Translations under genes and position numbers: made by a program | Source of the DNA: Lentzea fradiae | GTDB lineage: Bacteria > Actinomycetota > Actinomycetes > Mycobacteriales > Pseudonocardiaceae | Reading direction: 5' to 3' | Length of the DNA: 64,000 nt | Assembly (NCBI RefSeq): GCF_900100955.1 | Contig: NZ_FNCC01000010.1 | Coordinates: 284,674-348,673, forward strand | In this document: piece after piece, positions 24,919 to 33,749 of the stretch | Position numbering within the stretch: position 1 is the first letter of the stretch | Layout: every line of letters begins with the position of its first letter | Notes under the pieces: generated by a model | Database searches by the model: none | Seen by the model: only the letters and a program-made list of their open reading frames with translations | Told to the model about the DNA's origin: nothing

Positions 24919-26244
24919 TCAGCTGTTGCGCAGGAACCGGTCGAGCACGCGCACGCCGAACTTAAGCGCGTCGACCGGGACGCGCTCGTCCACGCCGTGG
25001 AAGAGCCCGGAGAAGTCGAGGTCGGCCGGCAGCTTGAGCGGCGCGAACCCGAAGTTGCGGATGCCGAGCTGCTGGAACGACTTCGCGTCCGTGCCGCCGG
25101 AGAGCATGTACGGCAGCACGCGGGCGCCGGGGTCCTCGGCGGTGATCGACGCCGTCATCGCGTCCACGAGCGCGCCGTCGAACGTCGTCTCGACCGGCGG
25201 CAGGCCGATCCACTCGCGTTCCACGTCCGGGCCGAGGATCTCGGCGAGCTCGCGGTCGAACGCCTCCTCGCGGCCGGGCAGGATGCGGCAGTCCACGGTG
25301 GCCTCGGCGGTGGACGGGATGACGTTCGCCTTGTAGCCCGCGGTGAGCATCGTCGGGTTCGCGGTGTCGCGCAGGGTCGCGCCGATCATCCGCGACAACG
25401 CGCCGAGCTTGCCGATCGAGCCCTCGACGTCGTCGTCGGGGAAGTCGATGCCGGTGATCTCGGTGACGCCGTCGAGGAACTCGCGCACCGACGGCCGGAT
25501 GATCAGCGGCCACTGGTGCTGGTCCAGCCTGGTCACGGCGGCGGCGAGCTTCGCGACCGCGTTGTCGCGGTGGATCATGCTGCCGTGCCCCGCGGTGCCC
25601 TTGACCCGCAGCTTCAGCCAGCGGATGCCCTTCTCGGCGGTCTCGACGAGGTACGCGCGGACGTCGTCCTTCAGCGTGATGGAGAAGCCGCCGACCTCGC
25701 TGATCGCCTCGGTGACGCCCTCGAACAGCTCCGGCCGGTGCTCCACCAGCCACTTCGCGCCGTAGAGCCCGCCTGCCTCCTCGTCGGCGAGGAAGGCGAA
25801 CACGATGTCGCGCGGCGGCACGACGTTCTCGCGCTTGAAGTGCCGTGCGAGGGCCAGCGTCATGCCGACCATGTCCTTCATGTCGACCGCGCCGCGGCCC
25901 CACACGTACCCGTCCTGCACGGCGCCGGAGAACGGGTGCACCGACCACTCGGAGGCGTCCGCGGGCACGACGTCGAGGTGGCCGTGGACCAGCAGCGCGC
26001 CCCGGCTCGGGTCGGCCCCGGCCAGGCGGGCGATCACGTTGCCGCGCCCCGGAGCGCCCGACTCGACGTAGGTGGTTTCGTAGCCCACCTCGGACAGCTT
26101 CCCGGCCACCCACTCGGCCGCCTCGCGCTCCCCCACGACCGTCGCCGGGTCACCCGTGTTCGTCGTGTCGATCCTGATCAGCTCGCTGACGAGCGTGACG
26201 GCCTCGTCCTCGGCCAGTGCCAGTGCGTTCCCCGTTGTGCTCAC
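24919..26244 (-). CDS. M20-family metallopeptidase
   Basis: Zinc-dependent peptidase or deacylase of 441 residues (M20/ArgE/DapE/Acy1 group). Metal and catalytic residues are in VHGHLDVVPA, GRGAVDMKD and LADEEAGGLYG; the dimerisation domain starts around TAGHGSMIHRDNA. GGTDAKSF near the C-terminus is the last metal region. It probably acts on small dipeptides or N-acyl amino acids in the cytoplasm. GTG start at 26244, only 19 bases from the glutaminase stop on the same strand. Confidence 0.93.
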   Translation of the reverse strand: MSTTGNALALAEDEAVTLVSELIRIDTTNTGDPATVVGEREAAEWVAGKLSEVGYETTYVESGAPGRGNVIARLAGADPSRGALLVHGHLDVVPADASEWSVHPFSGAVQDGYVWGRGAVDMKDMVGMTLALARHFKRENVVPPRDIVFAFLADEEAGGLYGAKWLVEHRPELFEGVTEAISEVGGFSITLKDDVRAYLVETAEKGIRWLKLRVKGTAGHGSMIHRDNAVAKLAAAVTRLDQHQWPLIIRPSVREFLDGVTEITGIDFPDDDVEGSIGKLGALSRMIGATLRDTANPTMLTAGYKANVIPSTAEATVDCRILPGREEAFDRELAEILGPDVEREWIGLPPVETTFDGALVDAMTASITAEDPGARVLPYMLSGGTDAKSFQQLGIRNFGFAPLKLPADLDFSGLFHGVDERVPVDALKFGVRVLDRFLRNS

Positions 26245-26263
26245 CCGTACTTCCTACCACCGG

Positions 26264-27163
26264 TCAGAACACGGACCAGCCCGTGAGAGTGGTGAAACGG
26301 TCCAGTGCGTCGACACCGGCGACGGAGTTGCCGCGCGCGTCGAGGCCGGGGCTCCAGACGCAGATCGCGCAGCGGCCGGGGACGACGGCGATGACGCCGC
26401 CGCCGACACCGCTCTTGCCCGGCAGGCCGACCCGGTAGGCGAACTCGCCGGCGGCGTCATAGGTCCCGCACGTGAGCATCACCGCGTTGACCCGCTTGGC
26501 GCCGCTCACGCCGAGCAGCCGGGTGCCGTCGTTGCGGACGCCGTGGCGGGCGAGGAAGAGGGTGGCGCGGGCCAGGTCGGCGCAGCTCATCTCGATCGAG
26601 CACTGCCGGACGTACTCGCGCACCACGGTGTCGGCCGGGTTGCGGAGGTTGCCGTAGGACGCCATGAAGTGCGCGAGGGCGCGGTTGCGGTCGGAGTGCC
26701 CCAGCTCCGACTCGGCGACCTCGGGGTCGACGCCGATCGCGGGGTTCCCGCTCTCCTCGCGCAGGAAGGCGAGGAGGCGGTCCGCGGCGCCGGGGCCGAG
26801 GTGGTCGGTGACGACGAGCGCGCCGGCGTTGATGAACGGGTTGCGCGGGATCCCCTGCTCCGTCTCCAGCTGGACGAGCGAGTTGAACGGCGATCCGGAC
26901 GGTTCCCTGCCGACGCGCGTCCACACGTCGTCGTTCTCGGCGAGGGCGAGCGCGAGGGTGAACACCTTGGAGACGCTCTGGACCGAGAACGGCCGCTCGT
27001 GCTCCCCCGCGCCGAAGACCTCGCCGTCCAGGGTGGCGACGGCGAGGCCGAAGGCGTGCGGGTCGATCCTGGCGAGGGCCGGGATGTAGCCGGCCACGGC
27101 GCCCCCTGGCGTTACCTCGGCAGCGATGCGGCCGACCAGGTGCTGGAGCTCCATGACCGCCAT
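26264..27163 (-). CDS. glsA: glutaminase
   Basis: Hydrolyses L-glutamine to glutamate and ammonia. The 299-residue protein belongs to the serine-dependent glutaminase family. SVSK (residues 63-66) carries the catalytic Ser-x-x-Lys, followed by NPFINAGA, YGNLRNPAD and a C-terminal KSGVGGG loop. Length is normal. ATG 27163 and the ATG three codons later are both possible; neither has a clear Shine-Dalgarno. It is likely the first gene of a leftward set with the peptidase and SDR. Confidence 0.94.
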   Translation of the reverse strand: MAVMELQHLVGRIAAEVTPGGAVAGYIPALARIDPHAFGLAVATLDGEVFGAGEHERPFSVQSVSKVFTLALALAENDDVWTRVGREPSGSPFNSLVQLETEQGIPRNPFINAGALVVTDHLGPGAADRLLAFLREESGNPAIGVDPEVAESELGHSDRNRALAHFMASYGNLRNPADTVVREYVRQCSIEMSCADLARATLFLARHGVRNDGTRLLGVSGAKRVNAVMLTCGTYDAAGEFAYRVGLPGKSGVGGGVIAVVPGRCAICVWSPGLDARGNSVAGVDALDRFTTLTGWSVF

Positions 27164-27181
27164 CCCATCACGGGACGGGCG

Positions 27182-27775
27182 TCACGCCACCGGGAACTCG
27201 TGGAACTTGGTGACCTGACCGGGCTTCACGGTGCACGGGACGTTGACGACGCCGATCCAGGTCGGGTCGCCGTTGGCGTAGCGCGGCGTGAGCGCGAGGG
27301 ACGCGTTGCCGAGGTTGATCGACGCCGTGCCCGCGTTGGGCAGGGTCAGCGACGGGAACGAGCCGCTGGCCGTCACCTGGAACGAGCCGGACGACGGCAC
27401 CGGCGTGTTCGGGATGGTGAGCGTCGCGGTCAGGTTCTGGACGGAGCTGCCGTTGGTCACGGTGACGGGTGTGCTGAGCGTGCCGTCGACGGACCGTCCG
27501 CCGATCCACCAGAGCGTGTTGCGGACGTCGTCCGACACGGTGGTGTTGACCGTCGCCGCGGAGGCCGCCGTCGGCACCCCCGCGGTGGCCGAGTCCGGCG
27601 CGTCGGGCGAGCTGACGACGGACGGCATGTCGTGCGTTCCCGCGATCGAGAACTGGCACGAATAGGTGATGCTCAACGTGGCGACCGCGGCGGAGCCGGT
27701 GCCGGCCGTCGCCACGCTCAGCGCTCCCGCCACCATGGCAACGGCGGCGACACGCGAGAAAAGTCCGTTCTTCAT
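27182..27775 (-). CDS. secreted DUF6801-like beta-sandwich protein
   Basis: Exported protein of 197 residues. The signal peptide (MKNGLFSRVAAVAMVAGALS) has a likely cut near GSA-A around residue 29. The mature part starts TLSITYSCQFSIAG, is Thr/Ser-rich and has two cysteines and repeated beta-strand patterns like an immunoglobulin-type fold, resembling DUF6801 proteins. ATG 27775 is chosen because AGGAGG lies nine bases upstream; the longer frame from 27811 precedes that site. Function unknown, probably cell-surface or extracellular. Confidence 0.8.
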   Translation of the reverse strand: MKNGLFSRVAAVAMVAGALSVATAGTGSAAVATLSITYSCQFSIAGTHDMPSVVSSPDAPDSATAGVPTAASAATVNTTVSDDVRNTLWWIGGRSVDGTLSTPVTVTNGSSVQNLTATLTIPNTPVPSSGSFQVTASGSFPSLTLPNAGTASINLGNASLALTPRYANGDPTWIGVVNVPCTVKPGQVTKFHEFPVA

Positions 27776-27918
27776 GCGCAGGGACCTCCTGAGTACGTCA
27801 TTGAACTGCAAGAAGGCGGTGTTGCTTTACTCGCCAGTAAAGTAACCACCGCGCATTCCGGGAGGCAAGTGAAAACGTGCTTTTGTCATCCGGGTGCGAA
27901 ATGCGTACCCGTGATTTG

Positions 27919-29076
27919 TCAGTCGCGCCTCAACAAATAACGAGCCCGGAGCGCGAGTTCGAGGGCGAACCGCTCGTCGGCGTCGTGCAGGCGGTCGCCG
28001 AACAGCTCCTCCAACTGGTTCACGCGGTAGCGGACGGTCTGCGGATGCACCTGCAGCCGTGCGGCGACCTCCGGCGCCCCGCCGCGGGCCGACAGCCACA
28101 CGAGCAGCGTCTCGGCGAGCTTCGTGCGCTGCCGGTCGGTCAGCGGGTCGAGTGGCGCGAGCGCCCGTTCGGCCAGCCGGCGCGCCAGGAACTCGTCGGC
28201 GAGCACGGTCAGCTCCACGAGGTGGTCCGAGCAGTCGAGCACCGGCCGGTCCGGCAGCACCTTCTCCCTGGTCAGCGCCAGGACGCGGCGGGCGCAGTCC
28301 AGCGACGTGCGGGCCTGCGCCGGCGGCACCGGCAGCCCGACAGCGGCCCGCCAGCCGGGCAGTGCGGCCCGCAGCCACCGCGGCACCGCGACCGGGTCCG
28401 GCACCAGCAGGTACGGCGAGGCGTCCTCGAAGTCGACGAGCACCCCGGCGGGCAGCTCCCCGACCGGCGCGGCGGACGGTTCGAGCGCCACGGCGGCGAT
28501 CCGTTCCGGCACCGGCCAGACCGCCGCCCGCGCCGCGTCCAGCACCGCCTGCCAGTGGCTCGCCGGTTCCGCCACGAGCAGCTCCATCAGCTTGCGCCGC
28601 TTGCGTTCGAGCGTGCCCGCGGCACTGGCCTGCGCCGCCGCGTACCCCTCGACCGACAGGCTGACCAGCTCGTCGACGTGCGCGATCATCGCCTCGCCCA
28701 GCACTGACATGAGGCGCAGCGACAGCTTCCGCCGCTCGGCGAACCCGCACACGTGCCGCCAGGCCACCCGAGCGCCGATCCGGTAGGCGGCCTGCAGGCT
28801 GTCGAGGCTGCGCCCGCACTGGAACTCCCACGCGCCGAGCTTGCGGTGGATGTCGTCGTACGGGTCCGGTGCGCTCTCGGGCGCCGCGATCCGGTCGACG
28901 AACTTCACCAGCGCCTGCCGAATGCCGTCGACGACGTTCTGCCGAAATTCGCTGTACTCCGGAATGGCTTTCTCGATGGCCTCGACAATGCTCAGCGAAA
29001 CAGGCGCGACCTCCATCCGGAGCAGCGGCGCCAGTTCTCGCGGGACGGATCTGCGCGGATCGTCCGGCTGAGTCAC
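27919..29076 (-). CDS. PucR/CdaR-type transcriptional regulator
   Basis: Regulator of 385 residues. The N-terminal half (about 25-160) resembles the RsbRD/PucR sensory helical domain (VEAIEKAIPEYSEF, ERRKLSLRLMSVLGEAMI). The C-terminal part carries the PucR helix-turn-helix: LAETLLVWLSARG then AARLQVHPQTVRYRVNQLEELFG. It probably senses a small metabolite. It lies upstream of the secreted DUF6801-like gene on the same strand with 143 bases between them, so it may control that gene. GTG start at 29076. Confidence 0.88.
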   Translation of the reverse strand: MTQPDDPRRSVPRELAPLLRMEVAPVSLSIVEAIEKAIPEYSEFRQNVVDGIRQALVKFVDRIAAPESAPDPYDDIHRKLGAWEFQCGRSLDSLQAAYRIGARVAWRHVCGFAERRKLSLRLMSVLGEAMIAHVDELVSLSVEGYAAAQASAAGTLERKRRKLMELLVAEPASHWQAVLDAARAAVWPVPERIAAVALEPSAAPVGELPAGVLVDFEDASPYLLVPDPVAVPRWLRAALPGWRAAVGLPVPPAQARTSLDCARRVLALTREKVLPDRPVLDCSDHLVELTVLADEFLARRLAERALAPLDPLTDRQRTKLAETLLVWLSARGGAPEVAARLQVHPQTVRYRVNQLEELFGDRLHDADERFALELALRARYLLRRD

Positions 29077-29140
29077 TCTCTCGAGTCTAGAAGAAAAACG
29101 AAACCCGGTCGTTCAGCCAGTCGGACGAAGTGCCTCACAC

Positions 29141-29803
29141 TCAGAACAACCGCCCGATCGCGTCCCTGGCCACCAGGAACCCGGCGATGCCGAGGACCCA
29201 GCCCGTCGTGCTCGCCCCCTTCTCGGCGAACCACGTGCTGAGCCGCGTCAGGAACCGGTCGAGCCGGTCCCGCAGCGCCAGCCGCGCCCCGAGCAGCACC
29301 ACCGCGGGCATGATCATGACCAGGCAGTATCCGGCGAGCAGCACCCCGATCTGGGCGGGCCGCAGGTCGGCCGCGCTCATCATCCCGATGGCCCCCAGGT
29401 ACGGCAGCATCGTCGCCAGCTCCACCACCCCGGCCAGCAAGGCCACCCCCGCGAGCGCCGCGGCGGACCCGTCGGCGCTGATCCGGTTCCGCCACTTCCC
29501 GGTGTCGGGCTTCTTCTTGCCGTCGAAGCGGAAGCTGAGGGCGAACAGGACCACGCCGAGCACCAGCTGCCCCCACAGCGCGACGGGCCCGTCGAGGTGG
29601 CCGACCAGCTTCGAGGCCCCGAGCACGATCAGCACGCCGACCACGAAGTAGAACACCGTGATGGTGCCCAGGTAGACGGCGAACCTGCCGAGCCGCACCC
29701 GGCCCGGCGTCAGCATGAGCCAGATCGGGATGAACAGCGTCCCGATGCTCGTCGAGTCGAGCAGCGCCAGCCCTGCCAGCGCCGCGACCAGCCCCAGTGT
29801 CAT
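29141..29803 (-). CDS. GAP-family (Sap-type) membrane protein
   Basis: Integral membrane protein of 220 residues with about six hydrophobic segments and a central basic loop (DGKKKPDTGKWRNR). The start MTLGLVAALAGLALLDSTSIGTL and the end fit the GAP/Sap family, whose mycobacterial members help export glycolipids across the inner membrane. The cargo here is unknown. An ATACG-AC-CGTAT palindrome lies 38 bases upstream. Confidence 0.85.
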   Translation of the reverse strand: MTLGLVAALAGLALLDSTSIGTLFIPIWLMLTPGRVRLGRFAVYLGTITVFYFVVGVLIVLGASKLVGHLDGPVALWGQLVLGVVLFALSFRFDGKKKPDTGKWRNRISADGSAAALAGVALLAGVVELATMLPYLGAIGMMSAADLRPAQIGVLLAGYCLVMIMPAVVLLGARLALRDRLDRFLTRLSTWFAEKGASTTGWVLGIAGFLVARDAIGRLF

Positions 29804-29840
29804 CTCTCCCCCAAGGACGTCATGAGACGCCTTCTTTTTA

Positions 29841-29852
29841 ATACGACCGTAT
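29841..29852. promoter_or_regulatory. TetR-like operator upstream of the GAP gene
   Basis: ATACG-AC-CGTAT is a perfect 5-bp inverted repeat in an A/T-rich patch upstream of the GAP-family gene. The form resembles operators of TetR repressors. No TetR gene is in the window. Confidence 0.5.
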
Positions 29853-29899
29853 GATAACAGCCGCGTCCGAGGGCTCGCAACGCACTTGGCAGGGCTACC

Positions 29900-30877
29900 T
29901 CACCAGCGGTTGCGGGCCTCCTCCGCCCACCCGGTCAGCCCGTCCAGCGACACCCACGTGCCGTCGTCCGCCTGCGCCCGTCCGCTGAACGTGCCGAAGC
30001 ACTGGTGCGTCTCGCTGGACACCACGACCAGCCCGGACCGGGCGACGCGCTCGTGGAAGGGGTGGAACTCCGCCTGCACCCGCGGCCCCGTGATCCGCCA
30101 CGGCTTCAGCCAGTCCGTGCGGTCGTACTCCCAGGTCAGGTCGTCGCTGATCTTGTGCAGGCGACCCTCGGTGAACACGGCGTTCTCCGTCGAGCCGGTG
30201 CCGTCGGTCCACTGGCCGCCGAGCTGGATCGCCCGTCCCGGCGCACACCCCGCCGCCCAGTTCCACGTCACGGAGCGCGGCCACTTCCCCCGTCCGTGAT
30301 CGAGAACGGCGAACGAACCGGAGCCGATGACGACCTCGCGCTCACCGAGCACGAGCCGGCCACGCACGGGCCGCCCGAGGTCCTTCAGGGTGTACTGGAA
30401 CCGCCCCTGGCCGAACGGCACCACGACGCCCAGCGACTCGTGTCCCGCGACGGCGGGCACCTCCGCCTCCAGCCGGAAGCCCGGCGCCTCCGCGCTGATC
30501 GTCGTGCCCTCCGGCCGTTGGACGAACTCCAGCGACACCCCGCCGCCACGACCGGAGGCGGTGCCGGCGCCGCTGCGGTCCGGCATCCGCACGCCGCGCG
30601 CCAGCGGCGTCACGGCGTCCTTGACGAACTCCTGACCGGTCTCCCGGTCCAGGACGTACACGCCGAGTGTCGCCGCGTAGTCGAGGGAGGCGGCGACCAG
30701 TCCGACGATGTGGGTCGGCGTCACCAGCCCCCAGTACTCCCACCGCTTGGCCCGGCCCCACCCGCGCAGGCTCGCGCGGTGCAGCGGCTGCCGCGTCCAC
30801 CCCACCGCCGCCGGGTCGAGCCGCCCGTCCGGGAGGCAGAGGTCCACGGGGCTGGTGATCTCACGTTCGACGGGCAT
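29900..30877 (-). CDS. DUF2804 domain protein
   Basis: Protein of 325 residues that fits DUF2804: an N-terminal region with LHRASLRGWGRAKRWEYWG, a centre with DHGRGKWPRSVTWNWAAG and TENAVFTEGRLHKI, and a C-terminal FHPFHERVARSGLVV. Members are beta-rich and sometimes described as lipocalin-like; the function is unknown. ATG start at 30877. It stands alone on the minus strand. Confidence 0.88.
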   Translation of the reverse strand: MPVEREITSPVDLCLPDGRLDPAAVGWTRQPLHRASLRGWGRAKRWEYWGLVTPTHIVGLVAASLDYAATLGVYVLDRETGQEFVKDAVTPLARGVRMPDRSGAGTASGRGGGVSLEFVQRPEGTTISAEAPGFRLEAEVPAVAGHESLGVVVPFGQGRFQYTLKDLGRPVRGRLVLGEREVVIGSGSFAVLDHGRGKWPRSVTWNWAAGCAPGRAIQLGGQWTDGTGSTENAVFTEGRLHKISDDLTWEYDRTDWLKPWRITGPRVQAEFHPFHERVARSGLVVVSSETHQCFGTFSGRAQADDGTWVSLDGLTGWAEEARNRW

Positions 30878-30951
30878 CGCGGCGGCCTTTCCACGGTGGT
30901 ACTTGCCCGGGATCTAACACACCCGTGCTCAGTCGTCTTCGTGGCACCCCC

Positions 30952-30965
30952 ATGACATCTGTCAT
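30952..30965. promoter_or_regulatory. palindrome ATGACA-TC-TGTCAT, likely response-regulator site
   Basis: A perfect inverted repeat about 60 bases upstream of the ABC transporter operon that includes its own NarL-type response regulator. LuxR/NarL-type regulators of DesK-DesR-like systems bind short palindromes of this type upstream of linked ABC genes, so autoregulation is likely. This is inference from position and form. Confidence 0.55.
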
Positions 30966-31024
30966 GGAGAACTGGTGCGGTGCCGCACTGCCGCACGGCC
31001 GTCGCGGCGGAGATCGTGGATGGC

Positions 31025-31909
31025 ATGACAGCGATAGAGGTGCGCGACCTGACCCGCCGGTACAGCGGTGGGTTCGAGGCCGTGCGAGGGGTGTCGTTCG
31101 ACGTGGAGCGCGGCGAGATGTTCGCCCTGCTCGGCACGAACGGAGCGGGGAAGACGTCGACGGTCGAGGTCGTGGAAGGGCTGTCACGCCCGGCAGAGGG
31201 GACCGTGCGTGTGCTCGGCCACGACCCGTACCACGAACGGGCCGCCGTCCGGCCGCGGGTCGGCGTGATGCTGCAGGAGGGCGGGTTCCCGCCGGACCTG
31301 ACGGCGCGGGAGGCGACGGCGATGTGGGCGGGGACGCTCACATCGCCGCGGCCCGTCGAGGAGGCGCTGGAGCTGGTCGACTTGGCGCACCGGGCGTCGG
31401 TGCGGGTGAAGCAGCTGTCCGGGGGTGAACGGCGCCGGCTCGACCTGGCGCTCGCGTTGCTGGGCAAGCCGGAGGTGCTGTTCCTCGACGAGCCGACCAC
31501 CGGGCTCGACCCGGAGAGCAGGCGCAACACGTGGGAGCTGTTCCGGGCGCTCCTGCTGGAGGGGGTGACCGTGCTGCTGACGACGCACTACCTGGAGGAG
31601 GCCCAGGCGCTGGCGGACCGGCTGGCGATCATGCACCGCGGCCGCATCGTCGCGCAGGGCACGGTGTCGGAGGTGGTGGACGCGTACCCGTCCCGGATCA
31701 CGTTCGTGCCACCGCCAGATGTCCAGCTCCCGATGGTCGCCGATCCGGACGGCACGGGACGCGTGACCGTGCGGACCAACGACCTGCAACGCACTTTGCA
31801 CGACCTTCTCTCCTGGGCACACGCGCACGACGTCGCACTGTCCGGTTTGGACGCGCGGTCGGCGTCGCTCGAAGAGGCGTTCCTGGCGATCGCGGAGGAG
31901 GCGGCATGA
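31025..31909 (+). CDS. ABC transporter ATP-binding protein
   Basis: ATPase subunit of 294 residues. Walker A GTNGAGKTS (37-45), the ABC signature LSGGERRRLDLALALL, Walker B VLFLDEPTTGLD, and the switch TTHYLEEAQ. The C-terminal part is a DUF4162-like extension typical of drug and lipid exporters (DrrA/NatA type). ATG 31025 is chosen; the open frame continues to 30980 without conserved residues. Its stop overlaps the permease ATG by four bases. Confidence 0.93.
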   Translation: MTAIEVRDLTRRYSGGFEAVRGVSFDVERGEMFALLGTNGAGKTSTVEVVEGLSRPAEGTVRVLGHDPYHERAAVRPRVGVMLQEGGFPPDLTAREATAMWAGTLTSPRPVEEALELVDLAHRASVRVKQLSGGERRRLDLALALLGKPEVLFLDEPTTGLDPESRRNTWELFRALLLEGVTVLLTTHYLEEAQALADRLAIMHRGRIVAQGTVSEVVDAYPSRITFVPPPDVQLPMVADPDGTGRVTVRTNDLQRTLHDLLSWAHAHDVALSGLDARSASLEEAFLAIAEEAA

Positions 31910-32613
31910 GGGCCACGGCTGTCGGGCAGGCGGAGCTGAAGCTGTTCTGGCGCAACAAGACCGCGCTGTTCAACTCGCTGGTGCTGCCGTTGTTGCTCAT
32001 CCCGCTGCTGGCCATCGTGGACGCCGACGGCGTGCCGCTGGTCATCGGCATCATCGCGTTCGTGCTGGTGATGGCTGTGTACTACAACCTGGTCACCACG
32101 TTCGTCGCCCGGCGCGAGGAGCTCGTGCTGAAGCGGCTGCGCGTCGGTGAGCTGGCCGATCCGGAGATCCTGCTGGGCACGGCACTGCCGTCCGTCGTGA
32201 TCGCGCTCGGGCAGATGGTGGTGGCCGCCGTCGTCGTGGGGGTGATCACCGGCGTCGACCTGCCGTCCCGCCCGTGGTTCGTCCTGCTGGCCGTTGCCGG
32301 TGGCATCGCGTTGTTCGCCCTGCTCGCCGCCGCGTCCTCGGCGTTCACCCGCACGGTGGAGATGGCCCAGATCACCTCACTGCCGGTGCTGATGGCGTGC
32401 TTCCTCGGCTCCGGCCTGATGATCCCGCTGTCGATCGCGCCGGAGAACGTCCAGACGGTCCTGAACCTGCTCCCGCTCAACCCGGTCGTCGACCTGCTGC
32501 GCGCCGCCTGGCAGGACGGCCCCGTGCTGCGCCCGGTGATCGTCCTCGCGGCCTGGGTCGCCGCCGGCACCTACGCTGTACGACGCTGGTTCCGGTGGGA
32601 CCCACGGAGGTGA
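31906..32613 (+). CDS. ABC-2 type transporter permease
   Basis: Membrane subunit of 235 residues with six hydrophobic segments. The pattern is the ABC-2 type: LKLFWRNKTALFNSLVLPLLL at the start, a VARREELVLKRLRVGE cytoplasmic loop, and NLLPLNPVVDLLRAAW before the last segment. It forms the exporter with the preceding ATPase. Substrate unknown; linked kinase and regulator suggest response to envelope stress or an antibiotic. Confidence 0.92.
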   Translation: MRATAVGQAELKLFWRNKTALFNSLVLPLLLIPLLAIVDADGVPLVIGIIAFVLVMAVYYNLVTTFVARREELVLKRLRVGELADPEILLGTALPSVVIALGQMVVAAVVVGVITGVDLPSRPWFVLLAVAGGIALFALLAAASSAFTRTVEMAQITSLPVLMACFLGSGLMIPLSIAPENVQTVLNLLPLNPVVDLLRAAWQDGPVLRPVIVLAAWVAAGTYAVRRWFRWDPRR

Positions 32614-32615
32614 TC

Positions 32616-33749
32616 TTGCTCGGCTGGTGGCGGTCCCGCGGCAACGCGGCGCGGTTCGACTTCTCGGTCCGCGTCACGTTCTACCTGACCTACCTGTGCC
32701 TGCCGCCGCTGCTGATCCTCAGCCTGGCCGACGACATCGGACCCGCCGCCGTGGCACTCGCCTCGGCGGCGGTCCTGGTGCACGTGGCGCTCGGCGTGCG
32801 GCTCGCACACCTCGGCATCGAGCACTACCTGGGCAGGACCACGTTCCCCACCTCGCTGTTGCTGGGCTACCTGGCCTTCACGGCCGCCGTGCTGGCCACC
32901 GCGATCCTCGCCCACCCGCGCCCGCCACCCGGCGAACCGCACGGTCCGGTGGCCGGCATGGCCGTGCTGTTCCTGGTCCTGACGATCACGACGCTCTCCG
33001 CGCTGCGCCCGGTCCGGCCGTTGATGGCGGTGACCCTGGCCAGCTGCCTTCTCATGTTCCTCATCTCGGACATGGGCCAGGCGGTGACGTCCACGATCAT
33101 GTTCGTGTTCCTGTCCTTCGCGTTCCGCACCACGCTGTGGATGCTCGGACTGGTCTGGGAGCTCGACCGCTCCCGCGAGGTCAGGGCCAACCTGGCCGTC
33201 GCCGAGGAGCGCCTGCGCTTCGCCCGCGACCTGCACGACGTGGTGGGCCGCAACCTCTCCGCGGTGGCGCTGAAGGCCGACCTGGCCGCCCAGCTGGCGC
33301 GCCGCGGGCGTGAGTCGGCGATCGACGAGATGCTCGAGGTCCGCCGCATCGCCCAGGAGTCGCTGGACGAGCTGCGCGCCGTCGTCAGCGGCTACCGCAC
33401 CGCCGACCTGTCCGTGGAGCTCGCCGGTGCCCGCTCCCTGCTCGGCTCCGCGGGCATCGACTGCCGGGTGATCGGCGAGGCCACCGTCGAGGGTGAGCAG
33501 GCGGGCGCGCTGGGCTGGGCCGTCCGCGAGGGCGTGACCAACGTCCTGCGCCACAGCAAAGCCACGACCTGCACGATAACGTTGCGCGGCAAGGTCCTCA
33601 CGATGTCCAACGACGGCGCCGGCACGTCCGCCCTCCGCTACGGCAGCGGCCTCGCCGGCCTGACCGAACGCGTCGCGGCACTGGGCGGCTCCGTGACCGC
33701 CGCCCCCGAAGCTCCCGACCGCTTCGTCCTCACCGTGGAGCTCCCGTGA
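32616..33749 (+). CDS. DesK-type sensor histidine kinase
   Basis: Membrane kinase of 377 residues. About five or six hydrophobic segments fill the first 170 residues. HisKA_3 follows with ARDLHDVVGRNLSAVALKADLA (phospho-acceptor His), then a HATPase domain with REGVTNVLRHSKATTC and GSGLAGLTERV. The start is taken as TTG 32616 because a full GGAGGTGATC Shine-Dalgarno ends just before it; GTG 32610, overlapping the permease stop, is the alternative. It should phosphorylate the next gene product. Confidence 0.9.
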   Translation: MLGWWRSRGNAARFDFSVRVTFYLTYLCLPPLLILSLADDIGPAAVALASAAVLVHVALGVRLAHLGIEHYLGRTTFPTSLLLGYLAFTAAVLATAILAHPRPPPGEPHGPVAGMAVLFLVLTITTLSALRPVRPLMAVTLASCLLMFLISDMGQAVTSTIMFVFLSFAFRTTLWMLGLVWELDRSREVRANLAVAEERLRFARDLHDVVGRNLSAVALKADLAAQLARRGRESAIDEMLEVRRIAQESLDELRAVVSGYRTADLSVELAGARSLLGSAGIDCRVIGEATVEGEQAGALGWAVREGVTNVLRHSKATTCTITLRGKVLTMSNDGAGTSALRYGSGLAGLTERVAALGGSVTAAPEAPDRFVLTVELP

